A DNA stretch of 21,735 bases, taken from SCGC-AG-212-J23 sp035649175 (GTDB lineage Bacteria > Pseudomonadota > Gammaproteobacteria > Burkholderiales > SG8-39). Under the pieces are notes generated by a model. It saw only the letters and a list, made by a program, of their open reading frames with translations, searched no databases and had not been told where the DNA came from. Location: positions 1-21,735 of the forward strand of contig DASRKB010000142.1 of NCBI GenBank assembly GCA_035649175.1, read 5' to 3'. The translations under genes and the position numbers were made by a program. Positions 7,164 to 13,609 of the stretch are shown one piece after another (position 1 is the first letter of the stretch; each line of letters starts with the position of its first letter).

Positions 7164-7708
7164 CCGCTCGTCGTCTCCCGCACATAGCGCAGCCGCCGGC
7201 CGTCCTTCAGCGCCTCGAGCGCCACCCAGTCCCCCTGGGCGTACTCGAGGTCGATCCGGATGCCCGGCGCCGACAGCCGCCAGCGCCCGTCCGCAAGCCG
7301 CGCGAAGCGCACCGGCTCCACCTCGCCGGTCTGCGCGTTGAGCAGCCGGCTTGCGCCGGTGATGCTCGGGTTCCAGTAGGCGAAGCTCATCTCGCAGCCC
7401 TCGCCGCGGCGCCAGTCCACCGCGTAAGGCTCGCCGTTGTCCTCGGTGCGCGAGACGAGCGACTCGAGGCAGCCGCCGCGCCAGCGCTCGGTCGCCTCGT
7501 GCCGGTAGCGCCATGCGGTGACGAACAGGAACTGCAGGTCGAACCGGGCCACGGTGCGCAGCTCGCGCACGTCGCCTTTCTCGGTGAGTGTGAAGCGGTG
7601 CGTGCCCACCTCACGCCCGTCGAGGTAGACGCGAAATTGCCATCGCTTTTCCGTTCCGTGTGATGCGAACGGCACCAGAAGACACAAGAGAAACACCATA
7701 ACTTTCAT
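7160..7708 (-). CDS. DUF6134-like exported protein
   Basis: 182 residues with a cleavable signal peptide (MKVMVFLLCLLVPFASHG, cut near residue 18). The mature part starts WQFRVYLDGREVGTHRF, a pattern I associate with DUF6134, followed by an extended beta-rich domain with FDLQFLFVTAWRYRHEATERW and CLESLVSRTEDNG. Function is unknown; it is probably periplasmic. The ATG is fixed by an ATGA overlap with the upstream DUF1295 gene (7705-7708), and its own stop overlaps the lipocalin start. Its place between a membrane reductase-like protein and a lipocalin suggests a part in lipid handling in the envelope, which is inference. Confidence 0.8.
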   Translation of the reverse strand: MKVMVFLLCLLVPFASHGTEKRWQFRVYLDGREVGTHRFTLTEKGDVRELRTVARFDLQFLFVTAWRYRHEATERWRGGCLESLVSRTEDNGEPYAVDWRRGEGCEMSFAYWNPSITGASRLLNAQTGEVEPVRFARLADGRWRLSAPGIRIDLEYAQGDWVALEALKDGRRLRYVRETTSG

Positions 7709-8481
7709 GCGGGTTTGGACGGGCCGGGGAAGAAGGCGTTGGTGCGCTGCTTGTAGTCGCGATAGGCGGGGCGGCGCTCCGCGATGTCCTTCTCGAGGAG
7801 CGCCACGCCCGAGATGCGCAGCAGCATGAAAGTGATAAGAATCGGCGCGAACACCGTCCACGCGCCGCCCGCGGCGAGCGCGAGCAGCCAGAACCCCCAC
7901 CACACGCAGCACTCGCCGAAGTAGTTCGGGTGGCGCGTATAGCGCCACAGGCCCCTGTCCATCACCTTGCCGCGGTTCCCGGGGTCCGCCTTGAACGCGG
8001 CGAGCTGCGCGTCGCCTACGGCCTCGAAGCCGATGCCGAAAAGCACCAGGAGTGCGCCCGCCAGATCGAGGACATTCAGTGGGGAGCTTTCCGAAACGGC
8101 AGCGAAGAGCGGAGCGCTGATGAGCCACGCGAGCACTGCCTGCAGGCCGAAGACGAGATAGAGGCTTTTCAGCGTGAAGTGCGGTGCGTGGCGCTCGCGC
8201 ATCTCGCGGTAGCGCCGGTCCTCCGGCTCGTCCCAGTTGCGCCAGGCGAGATACGCCGAGAGGCGGATGCCCCACGCATAAAGAAGAAGAAGAACGATCA
8301 GCGCCCGGGTGGAGATGCCATCGGCGAGGGCGGCATAGACCGCCCCGGCGGCCATGAAAAAGAGCGACCAGAAGATGTCGACCAGCCCGGCGTTGCGGCG
8401 CGCGGTGCACAGCGCCCACGCGGCGAGCGACAAAACGAGGATCGCGGGCAGCGCCGCTGCCCAGGGGGCAAGGAAGATCAT
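7705..8481 (-). CDS. DUF1295 family integral membrane protein
   Basis: 258 residues with about six hydrophobic segments. The C-terminal part has the DUF1295 (steroid 5-alpha-reductase / isoprenylcysteine methyltransferase-like) signature: DRGLWRYTRHPNYFGE (175-190), then CCVWWGFWLL, and ALLEKDIAERRPAYRDYKQRTNAFFP at the end. Relatives use NAD(P)H or S-adenosylmethionine on lipid substrates in the membrane, so it may reduce or methylate a lipid double bond or group. The ATG at 8481 overlaps the DUF2878 stop (ATGA, 8478-8481). The exact reaction is unknown. Confidence 0.9.
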   Translation of the reverse strand: MIFLAPWAAALPAILVLSLAAWALCTARRNAGLVDIFWSLFFMAAGAVYAALADGISTRALIVLLLLYAWGIRLSAYLAWRNWDEPEDRRYREMRERHAPHFTLKSLYLVFGLQAVLAWLISAPLFAAVSESSPLNVLDLAGALLVLFGIGFEAVGDAQLAAFKADPGNRGKVMDRGLWRYTRHPNYFGECCVWWGFWLLALAAGGAWTVFAPILITFMLLRISGVALLEKDIAERRPAYRDYKQRTNAFFPGPSKPA

Positions 8482-8984
8482 TGCGTGCTGTGGAGGCGCC
8501 GGGCGGCGAAGAGGAGCAGCGGCGTAGCGAGCGCCCAGGCAAGGGCGAGCGCAACAAGCATGGCCGCAGGCTGCACGAGCTCGAGCGCGCCCAGGCGCGC
8601 GCCGGCGTAATAGGCGAGCGGCCCGCCGATGCCGCCGATGAGCGCTGCGGCCCACAGGCGTGTCTGGAGCCAGCGCAGCGACTCGTTGAGCGTGGTGGCG
8701 AACAGCGCCCAGAGCGCCACCATCCAGTAGGGCGCCGCACCCTCGAGCAGCACGCCGGAGCCGAAGCGCACCCAGCCCGCCTGCACCAGCGCCGTCTCGA
8801 AGGCGAGGCCGAGGAGCGCGGCGAGAGCGGCGAGCGCGGCTTCGCGCGCGGGACGTGCGGCGCGCGCGACGTTCGAGGCGACGATGGCGAGCGCCGCAGC
8901 CGCGCCCTCGCGCACGTACCCGTGGGCCGCGCCCAGCACGCAGGCGAGCCAGCCCGCCTGGAAAAGGACGATGTTGGCGATCAC
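8478..8984 (-). CDS. DUF2878 family membrane protein
   Basis: 168 residues, almost entirely hydrophobic with about five membrane segments. The stretch YWMVALWALFATTLNESLRW around residues 82-101 is the hallmark of DUF2878. Function is unknown. The GTG start at 8984 overlaps the stop of the methyltransferase gene as GTGA (8981-8984); no other start gives a membrane protein of normal length, so the GTG is well supported. DUF2878 genes tend to occur beside CFA-like methyltransferases and DUF1295, as here, which points to lipid modification or transport at the inner membrane. Confidence 0.88.
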   Translation of the reverse strand: MIANIVLFQAGWLACVLGAAHGYVREGAAAALAIVASNVARAARPAREAALAALAALLGLAFETALVQAGWVRFGSGVLLEGAAPYWMVALWALFATTLNESLRWLQTRLWAAALIGGIGGPLAYYAGARLGALELVQPAAMLVALALAWALATPLLLFAARRLHSTQ

Positions 8985-10021
8985 CGGCGCTCGAAGAGGT
9001 AGTGGCTGACCCACCACTCCTGGCCGTTGCGGGTGCCGAAGAGCTCGGCGCAGGCCATGAAGAAGATGCGCCAACGGCAGCGCCAGAATTCCGCGTCGCC
9101 GTTGTAGATGGCCTCGAGCACCGGCGTGAGCAGGTCGGCGTTCGCGTCCATGTTGGCGAGCCACGCGTTGGCGGTGCGCTCGTAGTGCCTGCCGTCCCAG
9201 CGCCAGCGCGCCGCGAGCCGCAGTTTGTCCTGGAAGCGCGCCGGCAGCTCGTCGCTCGGCATCATCCCGCCCGAGAAAAAATAGCGGCTCATCCAGTCGG
9301 AAGCGTCGGCGTCGACGAAGGCATAGGGCACGGCGCGGTGGCAGAACACGTGCATGAAGAAGCGTCCCTGCGGCCGTAGCCAGTCGTGGACGCGAGCGAA
9401 GAGCGCGGACCAGTTGCGCATGTGCTCGAGCATCTCCACGGAGACCACGCGGTCGAAGTCGGCGCCGGGATCGAACACGTTCATGTCCTCGGTCAGGACG
9501 CGCAGATTGGCGAGGCCCCGGCGGCGCGCCTCGTGCTCGATGTACGCGCGCTGGGAGCGCGAGTTGGACACCGCGGTGATTCGGCTGGCGGGGTAGCGCG
9601 CGGCCATGAAGAGGCTGAGCGAGCCCCAGCCGCAGCCGAGCTCGAGCACCTCCTGCCCGTCGGCAAGATCGGCGTGCGAGCAGGTCTCGGCGAGTGCCGC
9701 CGTCTCCGCCTCGCCGAGCTCCGTGACACCGTCCGGCCAGTAGGCACTGCTGTACTTGAGGTGCGGCCCGAGGACGAGCGTGAAGAAATCCGCCATCACC
9801 TCGTAGTGCTGCTGGTTGGCGAGCTCCGGCGAGAGCGCGATCGGCGAGCGCTCCATCTCGCGGATGAATGCCTCGGTGCGCAGCGCGGCGGCGCCAGCGT
9901 CGTTCGCGTCGACTTCGGCGAGGCGCCGCTCGCAAAGGCGCCGGATAGCCCGGCGTACCACCGTGTCGGGCACCAAGCCCTGCTCGATCCAGGTAATGGC
10001 GAGTCGCTGCGCGGTGCTCAT
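8981..10021 (-). CDS. SAM-dependent methyltransferase, CFA synthase-like
   Basis: 346 residues. Marks of the CFA/mycolic acid/coclaurine N-methyltransferase superfamily are QQHYEVMADFF (70-80), YSSAYW (90-95), SAM motif ELGCGWGS (127-134) and SVEMLEHMRNW in the centre. It differs from true Cfa: the N-terminal lipid-binding domain is shorter and different, and the RYIFPGG-like loop is replaced by a RYFFSGGMMPS-like one. It may methylate an acyl double bond without ring closure, or act on a different substrate. The start ATG (10019-10021) directly abuts the TAG of the regulator gene with no gap, and the stop overlaps DUF2878 (GTGA). Having two distinct CFA-family enzymes in one operon suggests two methyl transfers. 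Confidence 0.9.
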   Translation of the reverse strand: MSTAQRLAITWIEQGLVPDTVVRRAIRRLCERRLAEVDANDAGAAALRTEAFIREMERSPIALSPELANQQHYEVMADFFTLVLGPHLKYSSAYWPDGVTELGEAETAALAETCSHADLADGQEVLELGCGWGSLSLFMAARYPASRITAVSNSRSQRAYIEHEARRRGLANLRVLTEDMNVFDPGADFDRVVSVEMLEHMRNWSALFARVHDWLRPQGRFFMHVFCHRAVPYAFVDADASDWMSRYFFSGGMMPSDELPARFQDKLRLAARWRWDGRHYERTANAWLANMDANADLLTPVLEAIYNGDAEFWRCRWRIFFMACAELFGTRNGQEWWVSHYLFERR

Positions 10022-10900
10022 CTAGGTTCCTTTGCGTGAAGAGAGCGCCGCCGCGATGCGGCGCACGCCGGCGTCGATGCTGTCGGCGAGGGCCATGGCC
10101 CCGGAGCGATTGATCGTCTCCTGGCGGAGCCGCGCGATGGCGCCGCCGACGAAGACCGGAAGGGCGCAGTCGGCGACCATAGCCGCGAGACCCTCGGCGA
10201 ACGTCTTCGACTCGACCGAGCTCGAGATGACGATCCCGTCGCATCGCGCGCGGCGCGCCGCGACGGCGATTTCGGGCAGAGGCATGTCGCCGCCGAGGAG
10301 CACCATGCGCAGCCCGGCCTCGTGCGCGGCGAGCGCGAAGAGCAGCAGCCCGATTTCGTGGTGCTCGCCGGGAGCGCAGGCGGCGAGAAGGCGAGGGCCT
10401 TCCGCGCGGGAGCTGCGGTGGTGGAAGCGCGCGCCGAGCTTGTTGCGCAGGTAGCAGGAGAAGAAATGCTCCTCGGCTACGCCGCCCGCCACCTTCGACC
10501 AGCGCTCGCCGAGCGTGCGCAGGAGCGGCATCAGCAGCTCGCGCGTGACCACCTCGATGCGGTGCAGCGAGAGCGCTTCCTCGTAGACCGCCTCGAGAGC
10601 CTGCTCGTCGAAGTCGGCGATCGCCTCGGACATGCGCTTGATGTAGCCCGGCCAGAGGCCGGCGGCGGGCTTCGCCGCGCGAGCGGCCTCGGCGCGCAAC
10701 GCTTCGCTGACCTGGCCGATCGGTATGCCGCGCCCGGTCATGGCCAGCACGCGCTGGATCAGGTCGACATGCTCGCTCGTGTAAAGACGATGGCCTTTCG
10801 GCGTGCGCACCGGCTTGAGCAGCGCGTAGCGGCGCTCCCAGGCGCGCAGGGTGACCGGATGCACGCCGGTGAGCGATGAGACCGCCCGGATGGGGTACAC
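10022..10900 (-). CDS. litR: B12-binding MerR-family regulator, CarH/LitR type
   Basis: 292 residues. An N-terminal MerR winged helix (about 3-70, with VTLRAWERRY and GHRLYT) is followed by a four-helix bundle (about 85-165) and a cobalamin-binding domain (about 170-290). The adenosylcobalamin photoreceptor motif W-x9-EH is complete (W134, E144, H145), and the lower axial His lies in GEHHEIG (H181), matching the spacing in Thermus CarH. The family binds DNA as a tetramer with AdoCbl in the dark and falls apart in light. The residue after W134 is Ser, where Thermus CarH has the His that captures cobalt after photolysis. It starts at GTG (10900), 13 bases after the BamE-like gene, and is probably a self-repressing, light-released repressor of the whole operon. 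Confidence 0.92.
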   Translation of the reverse strand: MYPIRAVSSLTGVHPVTLRAWERRYALLKPVRTPKGHRLYTSEHVDLIQRVLAMTGRGIPIGQVSEALRAEAARAAKPAAGLWPGYIKRMSEAIADFDEQALEAVYEEALSLHRIEVVTRELLMPLLRTLGERWSKVAGGVAEEHFFSCYLRNKLGARFHHRSSRAEGPRLLAACAPGEHHEIGLLLFALAAHEAGLRMVLLGGDMPLPEIAVAARRARCDGIVISSSVESKTFAEGLAAMVADCALPVFVGGAIARLRQETINRSGAMALADSIDAGVRRIAAALSSRKGT

Positions 10901-10913
10901 GCCGCGCCGCGAC

Positions 10914-11219
10914 TCAGCCGGCGGGATATTCGGCGTTGCGGCTCGTGCGTACGACCTTGCCGTCGCGGTAGTGCACGTTGAAGTACTCCGCGCGCACCCG
11001 TCCCCGCGTCGGCAGCAGCCAGGAAGTCACGGTCTCGGCCTGCGCGCCCCGGCCGTAGGTTGCCGTGCCGCCGTCGGGCTCGCCGAGGATCTGCCGGACT
11101 TCGGCCGGCGTCATGCCGGAACGCACCGACGCCATCTGCTGGTCGCTCGGCTGGGCGAGGGCTTGGCCGGCCGCGCCTACCCAGGCCGCCAAGGCAAGCA
11201 TCACTATGCCTTTTCTCAT
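10914..11219 (-). CDS. Small exported BamE/SmpA-OmlA-like protein
   Basis: 101 residues. A Sec signal peptide (about 1-22, ending ALA) has no lipobox Cys, so the mature protein is likely periplasmic, not a lipoprotein. The mature part has VRSGMTPAEVRQILGEPDGG (32-51), the helix and turn typical of the SmpA/OmlA (BamE) fold, followed by strands with WLLP and FNVHYRDGKVVRTS. It is the first gene of the operon, with a strong ribosome binding site AAGGAG (11231-11226) six bases before the ATG. It is not the housekeeping BamE, which is lipidated. The role is unknown; its place between operator and regulator is constant for the transcript. Confidence 0.82.
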   Translation of the reverse strand: MRKGIVMLALAAWVGAAGQALAQPSDQQMASVRSGMTPAEVRQILGEPDGGTATYGRGAQAETVTSWLLPTRGRVRAEYFNVHYRDGKVVRTSRNAEYPAG

Positions 11220-11225
11220 GAGGGT

Positions 11226-11231
11226 CTCCTT
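11226..11231 (-). promoter_or_regulatory. Ribosome binding site of the operon's first gene
   Basis: AAGGAG on the minus strand, six bases before the ATG at 11219. It is the strongest Shine-Dalgarno sequence of the operon. It also forms one arm of a perfect 7-base inverted repeat, CCTTGTA (11228-11234) with TACAAGG (11241-11247), six bases apart, so either the repressor or an RNA hairpin could mask it. Confidence 0.7.
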
Positions 11232-11238
11232 GTAAATG

Positions 11239-11244
11239 TGTACA
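11239..11244. promoter_or_regulatory. TGTACA operator box 1 (at transcript start)
   Basis: Perfect 6-base palindrome lying at the expected transcription start. With box 2 it is spaced 11 bases centre to centre, one helical turn. It lies within the larger inverted repeat 11228-11247. Confidence 0.65.
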
Positions 11245-11247
11245 AGG

Positions 11248-11275
11248 ATTGTACATAACCAGGAAAAGAAGGCAA
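11248..11275 (-). promoter_or_regulatory. Sigma70-like promoter of the lipid operon
   Basis: Minus strand: -35 TTGCCT at 11275-11270, a 16-base spacer, -10 TACAAT at 11253-11248. Transcription would begin near 11241, giving a leader of about 22 bases before the ATG at 11219. This region is clearly less GC-rich than its surroundings and lies between the stop of the beta-barrel gene (11317) and the first operon gene. Confidence 0.6.
11250..11255. promoter_or_regulatory. TGTACA operator box 2 (over the -10)
   Basis: Perfect palindrome overlapping the proposed -10 hexamer TACAAT (11253-11248, minus strand). A protein bound here would block RNA polymerase, as expected of a CarH/LitR-type repressor. 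Confidence 0.7.
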
Positions 11276-11279
11276 TTCA

Positions 11280-11285
11280 TGTACA
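11280..11285. promoter_or_regulatory. TGTACA operator box 3 (upstream of the -35)
   Basis: Perfect palindrome five bases upstream of the proposed -35, 30 bases from box 2. Confidence 0.6.
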
Positions 11286-11301
11286 GGAATGCTACAAGAG
11301 T

Positions 11302-11307
11302 TGTACA
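11302..11307. promoter_or_regulatory. TGTACA operator box 4 (distal)
   Basis: Perfect palindrome 22 bases (two helical turns) from box 3. A further half-site pair TACAA (11293-11297) and TTGTA (11301-11305), three bases apart, overlaps it. Confidence 0.6.
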
Positions 11308-11316
11308 GGCTGCCGG

Positions 11317-12198
11317 TCAGTAACGCAGCGTAAGGGCCGCGCCGAAGAAGGGGGCGGGATCGAAGTCCTGCTTCGCTAGCTGCTCGCCGCTCGCGTTCTC
11401 CACGCGAAGCTCACCGGCGAGGAGCGCCCCGGCATAGAAGCCCAGACGCGCGTTCGAGCCGAGATCGCGCCCGGCGTGCAGGAAAGCCGCGACGCTTCGG
11501 CTTTCGCCGATGCCGTTGGCGACGGCGCCGTCTTCGCTAAGCCGAAAGCGCGCCGAGCGGTAGGCAGCGCCGCCGCCCAGCGTCCAGCCGCTGTCGAAGC
11601 GGTAGTCGAGCTCGAGTCCCGCGCCTCCGGTCGGGCCGGCGGGCAGCGGGTTCGCCAGCCGCCACCGATCCCCGAGCTTCCAGTCCACCACGATGAACGG
11701 AAAGACCTTCACTTCCTCGAGTTGGTCGAAGATGCCGAAGCCCAAGCCAATCTGCCGGTCGGCGTCAAAGCGTTTCGCCGCAGCGAGCACCGCGCCGTAG
11801 CCCAGCGACTCGCTTGAACGCGCGCCTTGCTCCATGAAGTAGTCGAACGAGGGCGTCACAAGGAACCCCCACCCCCCTGCGCCACGGAGCAGAAGGGGAG
11901 CGGAGAGCCCGACGCGGTGCAGGTCGTTCCAGGGGGCGCTGCCGGCGAAGCCCGCCGGCGACCAGAATTCGTAATCGGTGAAGTCGTAGCTGAAAGTCAG
12001 GCCGCCTCGGTTTGCGTTGCCGATCGGCCCTGTTACGCCCGCGCGCAGGACGACGCTGGACGCACGAAAGTCGCCGCCGGCTTCGAGATCTGCGCTGCCC
12101 TGAGTCCACGGCGCGATGGAAGCAAACGGGCGCCAGCCCTGGGCGAAAGCGCACAGCGGGGCACCCGCAAGCAAGACCAGGACAAGAACGGTTTTCAG
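11317..12198 (-). CDS. Outer-membrane beta-barrel protein
   Basis: About 293 residues if read from CTG at 12198. The protein has alternating hydrophobic and polar strands with many Gly and aromatic residues and ends in ...FFGAALTLRY with an aromatic last residue, as in beta-barrels recognised by the Bam complex. A standard start is a problem: the first in-frame TTG (12174) leaves only LLAGAPLCAFA, too short for a signal peptide, whereas CTG at 12198 gives LKTVLVLVLLAGAPLCAFA followed by QG, a normal signal sequence. No in-frame ATG or GTG lies nearby. The CTG lies one base after the amidase TAG, so the gene is probably translated by coupling. The family is uncertain (DUF6268-like or transporter-like); substrate unknown. 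Confidence 0.75.
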   Translation of the reverse strand: MKTVLVLVLLAGAPLCAFAQGWRPFASIAPWTQGSADLEAGGDFRASSVVLRAGVTGPIGNANRGGLTFSYDFTDYEFWSPAGFAGSAPWNDLHRVGLSAPLLLRGAGGWGFLVTPSFDYFMEQGARSSESLGYGAVLAAAKRFDADRQIGLGFGIFDQLEEVKVFPFIVVDWKLGDRWRLANPLPAGPTGGAGLELDYRFDSGWTLGGGAAYRSARFRLSEDGAVANGIGESRSVAAFLHAGRDLGSNARLGFYAGALLAGELRVENASGEQLAKQDFDPAPFFGAALTLRY

Positions 12199-12199
12199 A

Positions 12200-13579
12200 C
12201 TAAAGCGGGAGCCGGATGGGGCGGGCCTGCTCGAACGCGCGGGCCGCGCGCAGCACCAGAGCGTCGCCGTAGCGCGGCCCGACGATGTGCAGGCCGACCG
12301 GCAAGCCGGCCTTGGTCAGGCCGCAGGGGATGGAAGCCGCGGGCTGGCCGGTGAGGTTGAAGGGGAAGCTGAAGGGCGTCCAGTCGATCCAGCGCTTGCA
12401 GCCCGGGGGGAACTCGCGCCCGACGTCGAAGGCGGGCACCGCGAGCGTCGGCGTCAGGAGCAGGTCGTAGTCGCGATGGAAGAGATTCATGTGCGCGCCG
12501 AGCGCGCCGCGCTTGAGGTTCATGTCGAGGATCTCGTGCGCAGTGATCTTCTCGCCCTCGGCGGCGATCTCCTGCAGCCCGGGGTCCACGAGCTTTTGCT
12601 TCTCTTTCGGAAGCGAATTCAGGAGAAACGCCGCACCGCTGAACCACTGCGTGCGGAAGAGGCCTTCCGGATTCTCGAACCCGGGACTCTTCTCCTCGAT
12701 CTTCGCCCCCAGATCCTGGAAGACCTTGACCGCGTCCTTTACGAGAGAAGCCACTTCCGGATCGACCTTCGCATAGCCGAGATCCGGGGAATACGCGATG
12801 CGCAGATCGCGCACGCCCTGCTCGAGGCCCATGCGCCAGTCGCGCGGGTCGTAGGGCAGCGCGTGCCAGTCGCGCGCGTCGGGCTGCGCGATGACGTTCA
12901 GCATGAGCGCCGCGTCCTCGACGCTGCGCGTGATCGGGCCGACGTGCGCCACGGTGCCGAAGGGCGAGAGCGGCCAGGCGGGCACGCGGCCGAAGGTGGG
13001 CTTGATGCCGAACAGGCCCGTGAAGCTGCACGGGATGCGGATCGAGCCGCCGCCGTCGGTGCCGATCGCGAGCGGGCCCATGCCCGCGGCGACCGCGGCG
13101 ACCGCGCCGCCCGAGGAGCCGCCCGGGGTCTTGTCCGGATGCCAAGGGTTGCGTGTGATGCCGGTCAGCGCGCTGTCGGTGACGCCCTTCCAGCCGAACT
13201 CGGGCGTCGTGGTCTTGCCGATGAAAAGCGCGCCGTGCTCGCGCAGGCGAGCGCTCGAGGGCGCGTCGTCGTTCCAGGGTCCCTTGGGGTCGATCGCCTT
13301 CGAGCCGCGCAGCGTCGGCCAACCCTTCGTGAGGACGAGGTCCTTGATCGACACCGGGACGCCGTCGAGCAGGCCTTTGGGTTGCCCCGCCAGCCAGCGC
13401 GATTCGCTCCGCCTTGCATCTTCCAGAATGGTTTCGGAGACAAGGCAGAACGCGTTGAACCTGGGGTTGAAGGTCTCGATGCGTTGCATCGCCGCGCGGG
13501 CGACCTCGACCGGGGAGAACTCGTGCTTGCGATAGCCTTCGAGAAGGCGGGCCGCGGTCAGGGACCAGAGATCACTCAT
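12200..13579 (-). CDS. Amidase (amidase signature family)
   Basis: 459 residues from ATG 13579; an in-frame ATG at 13591 would add four residues. The Ser-cisSer-Lys triad is visible: Lys79 in VSIKD, Ser155 in GGSSGG and the nucleophile Ser179 in GTDGGGSIRIP. The family hydrolyses amide bonds of small carboxamides, aryl amides or similar compounds in the cytoplasm. C-terminal motifs such as LTPTLAVPAFDVG and FPFNLTGQPAASIP support a full-length enzyme. It lies directly upstream of the beta-barrel gene (TAG, one base, then CTG), and is divergent from the hydrolase-cyclase gene with only 30 bases between the starts, so both promoters must be compressed there or overlap coding sequence. Substrate unknown. 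Confidence 0.92.
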   Translation of the reverse strand: MSDLWSLTAARLLEGYRKHEFSPVEVARAAMQRIETFNPRFNAFCLVSETILEDARRSESRWLAGQPKGLLDGVPVSIKDLVLTKGWPTLRGSKAIDPKGPWNDDAPSSARLREHGALFIGKTTTPEFGWKGVTDSALTGITRNPWHPDKTPGGSSGGAVAAVAAGMGPLAIGTDGGGSIRIPCSFTGLFGIKPTFGRVPAWPLSPFGTVAHVGPITRSVEDAALMLNVIAQPDARDWHALPYDPRDWRMGLEQGVRDLRIAYSPDLGYAKVDPEVASLVKDAVKVFQDLGAKIEEKSPGFENPEGLFRTQWFSGAAFLLNSLPKEKQKLVDPGLQEIAAEGEKITAHEILDMNLKRGALGAHMNLFHRDYDLLLTPTLAVPAFDVGREFPPGCKRWIDWTPFSFPFNLTGQPAASIPCGLTKAGLPVGLHIVGPRYGDALVLRAARAFEQARPIRLPL

Positions 13580-13609
13580 TGCGCCGCACATGGTATACGG
13601 TACGGACCT

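Noticed and set aside
7160..8740. A single 526-codon protein joining DUF6134 with upstream sequence
   Set aside because: Only the part from ATG 7708 reads as a protein with a signal peptide; upstream codons are a shadow frame of DUF1295 and DUF2878.
12116..13609. Very long plus-strand open frame running into the hydrolase-cyclase gene
   Set aside because: The first part is antisense to a clear amidase and reads as an Arg/Ala-rich low-meaning sequence; the real protein begins at GTG 13610 where hydrolase homology starts.
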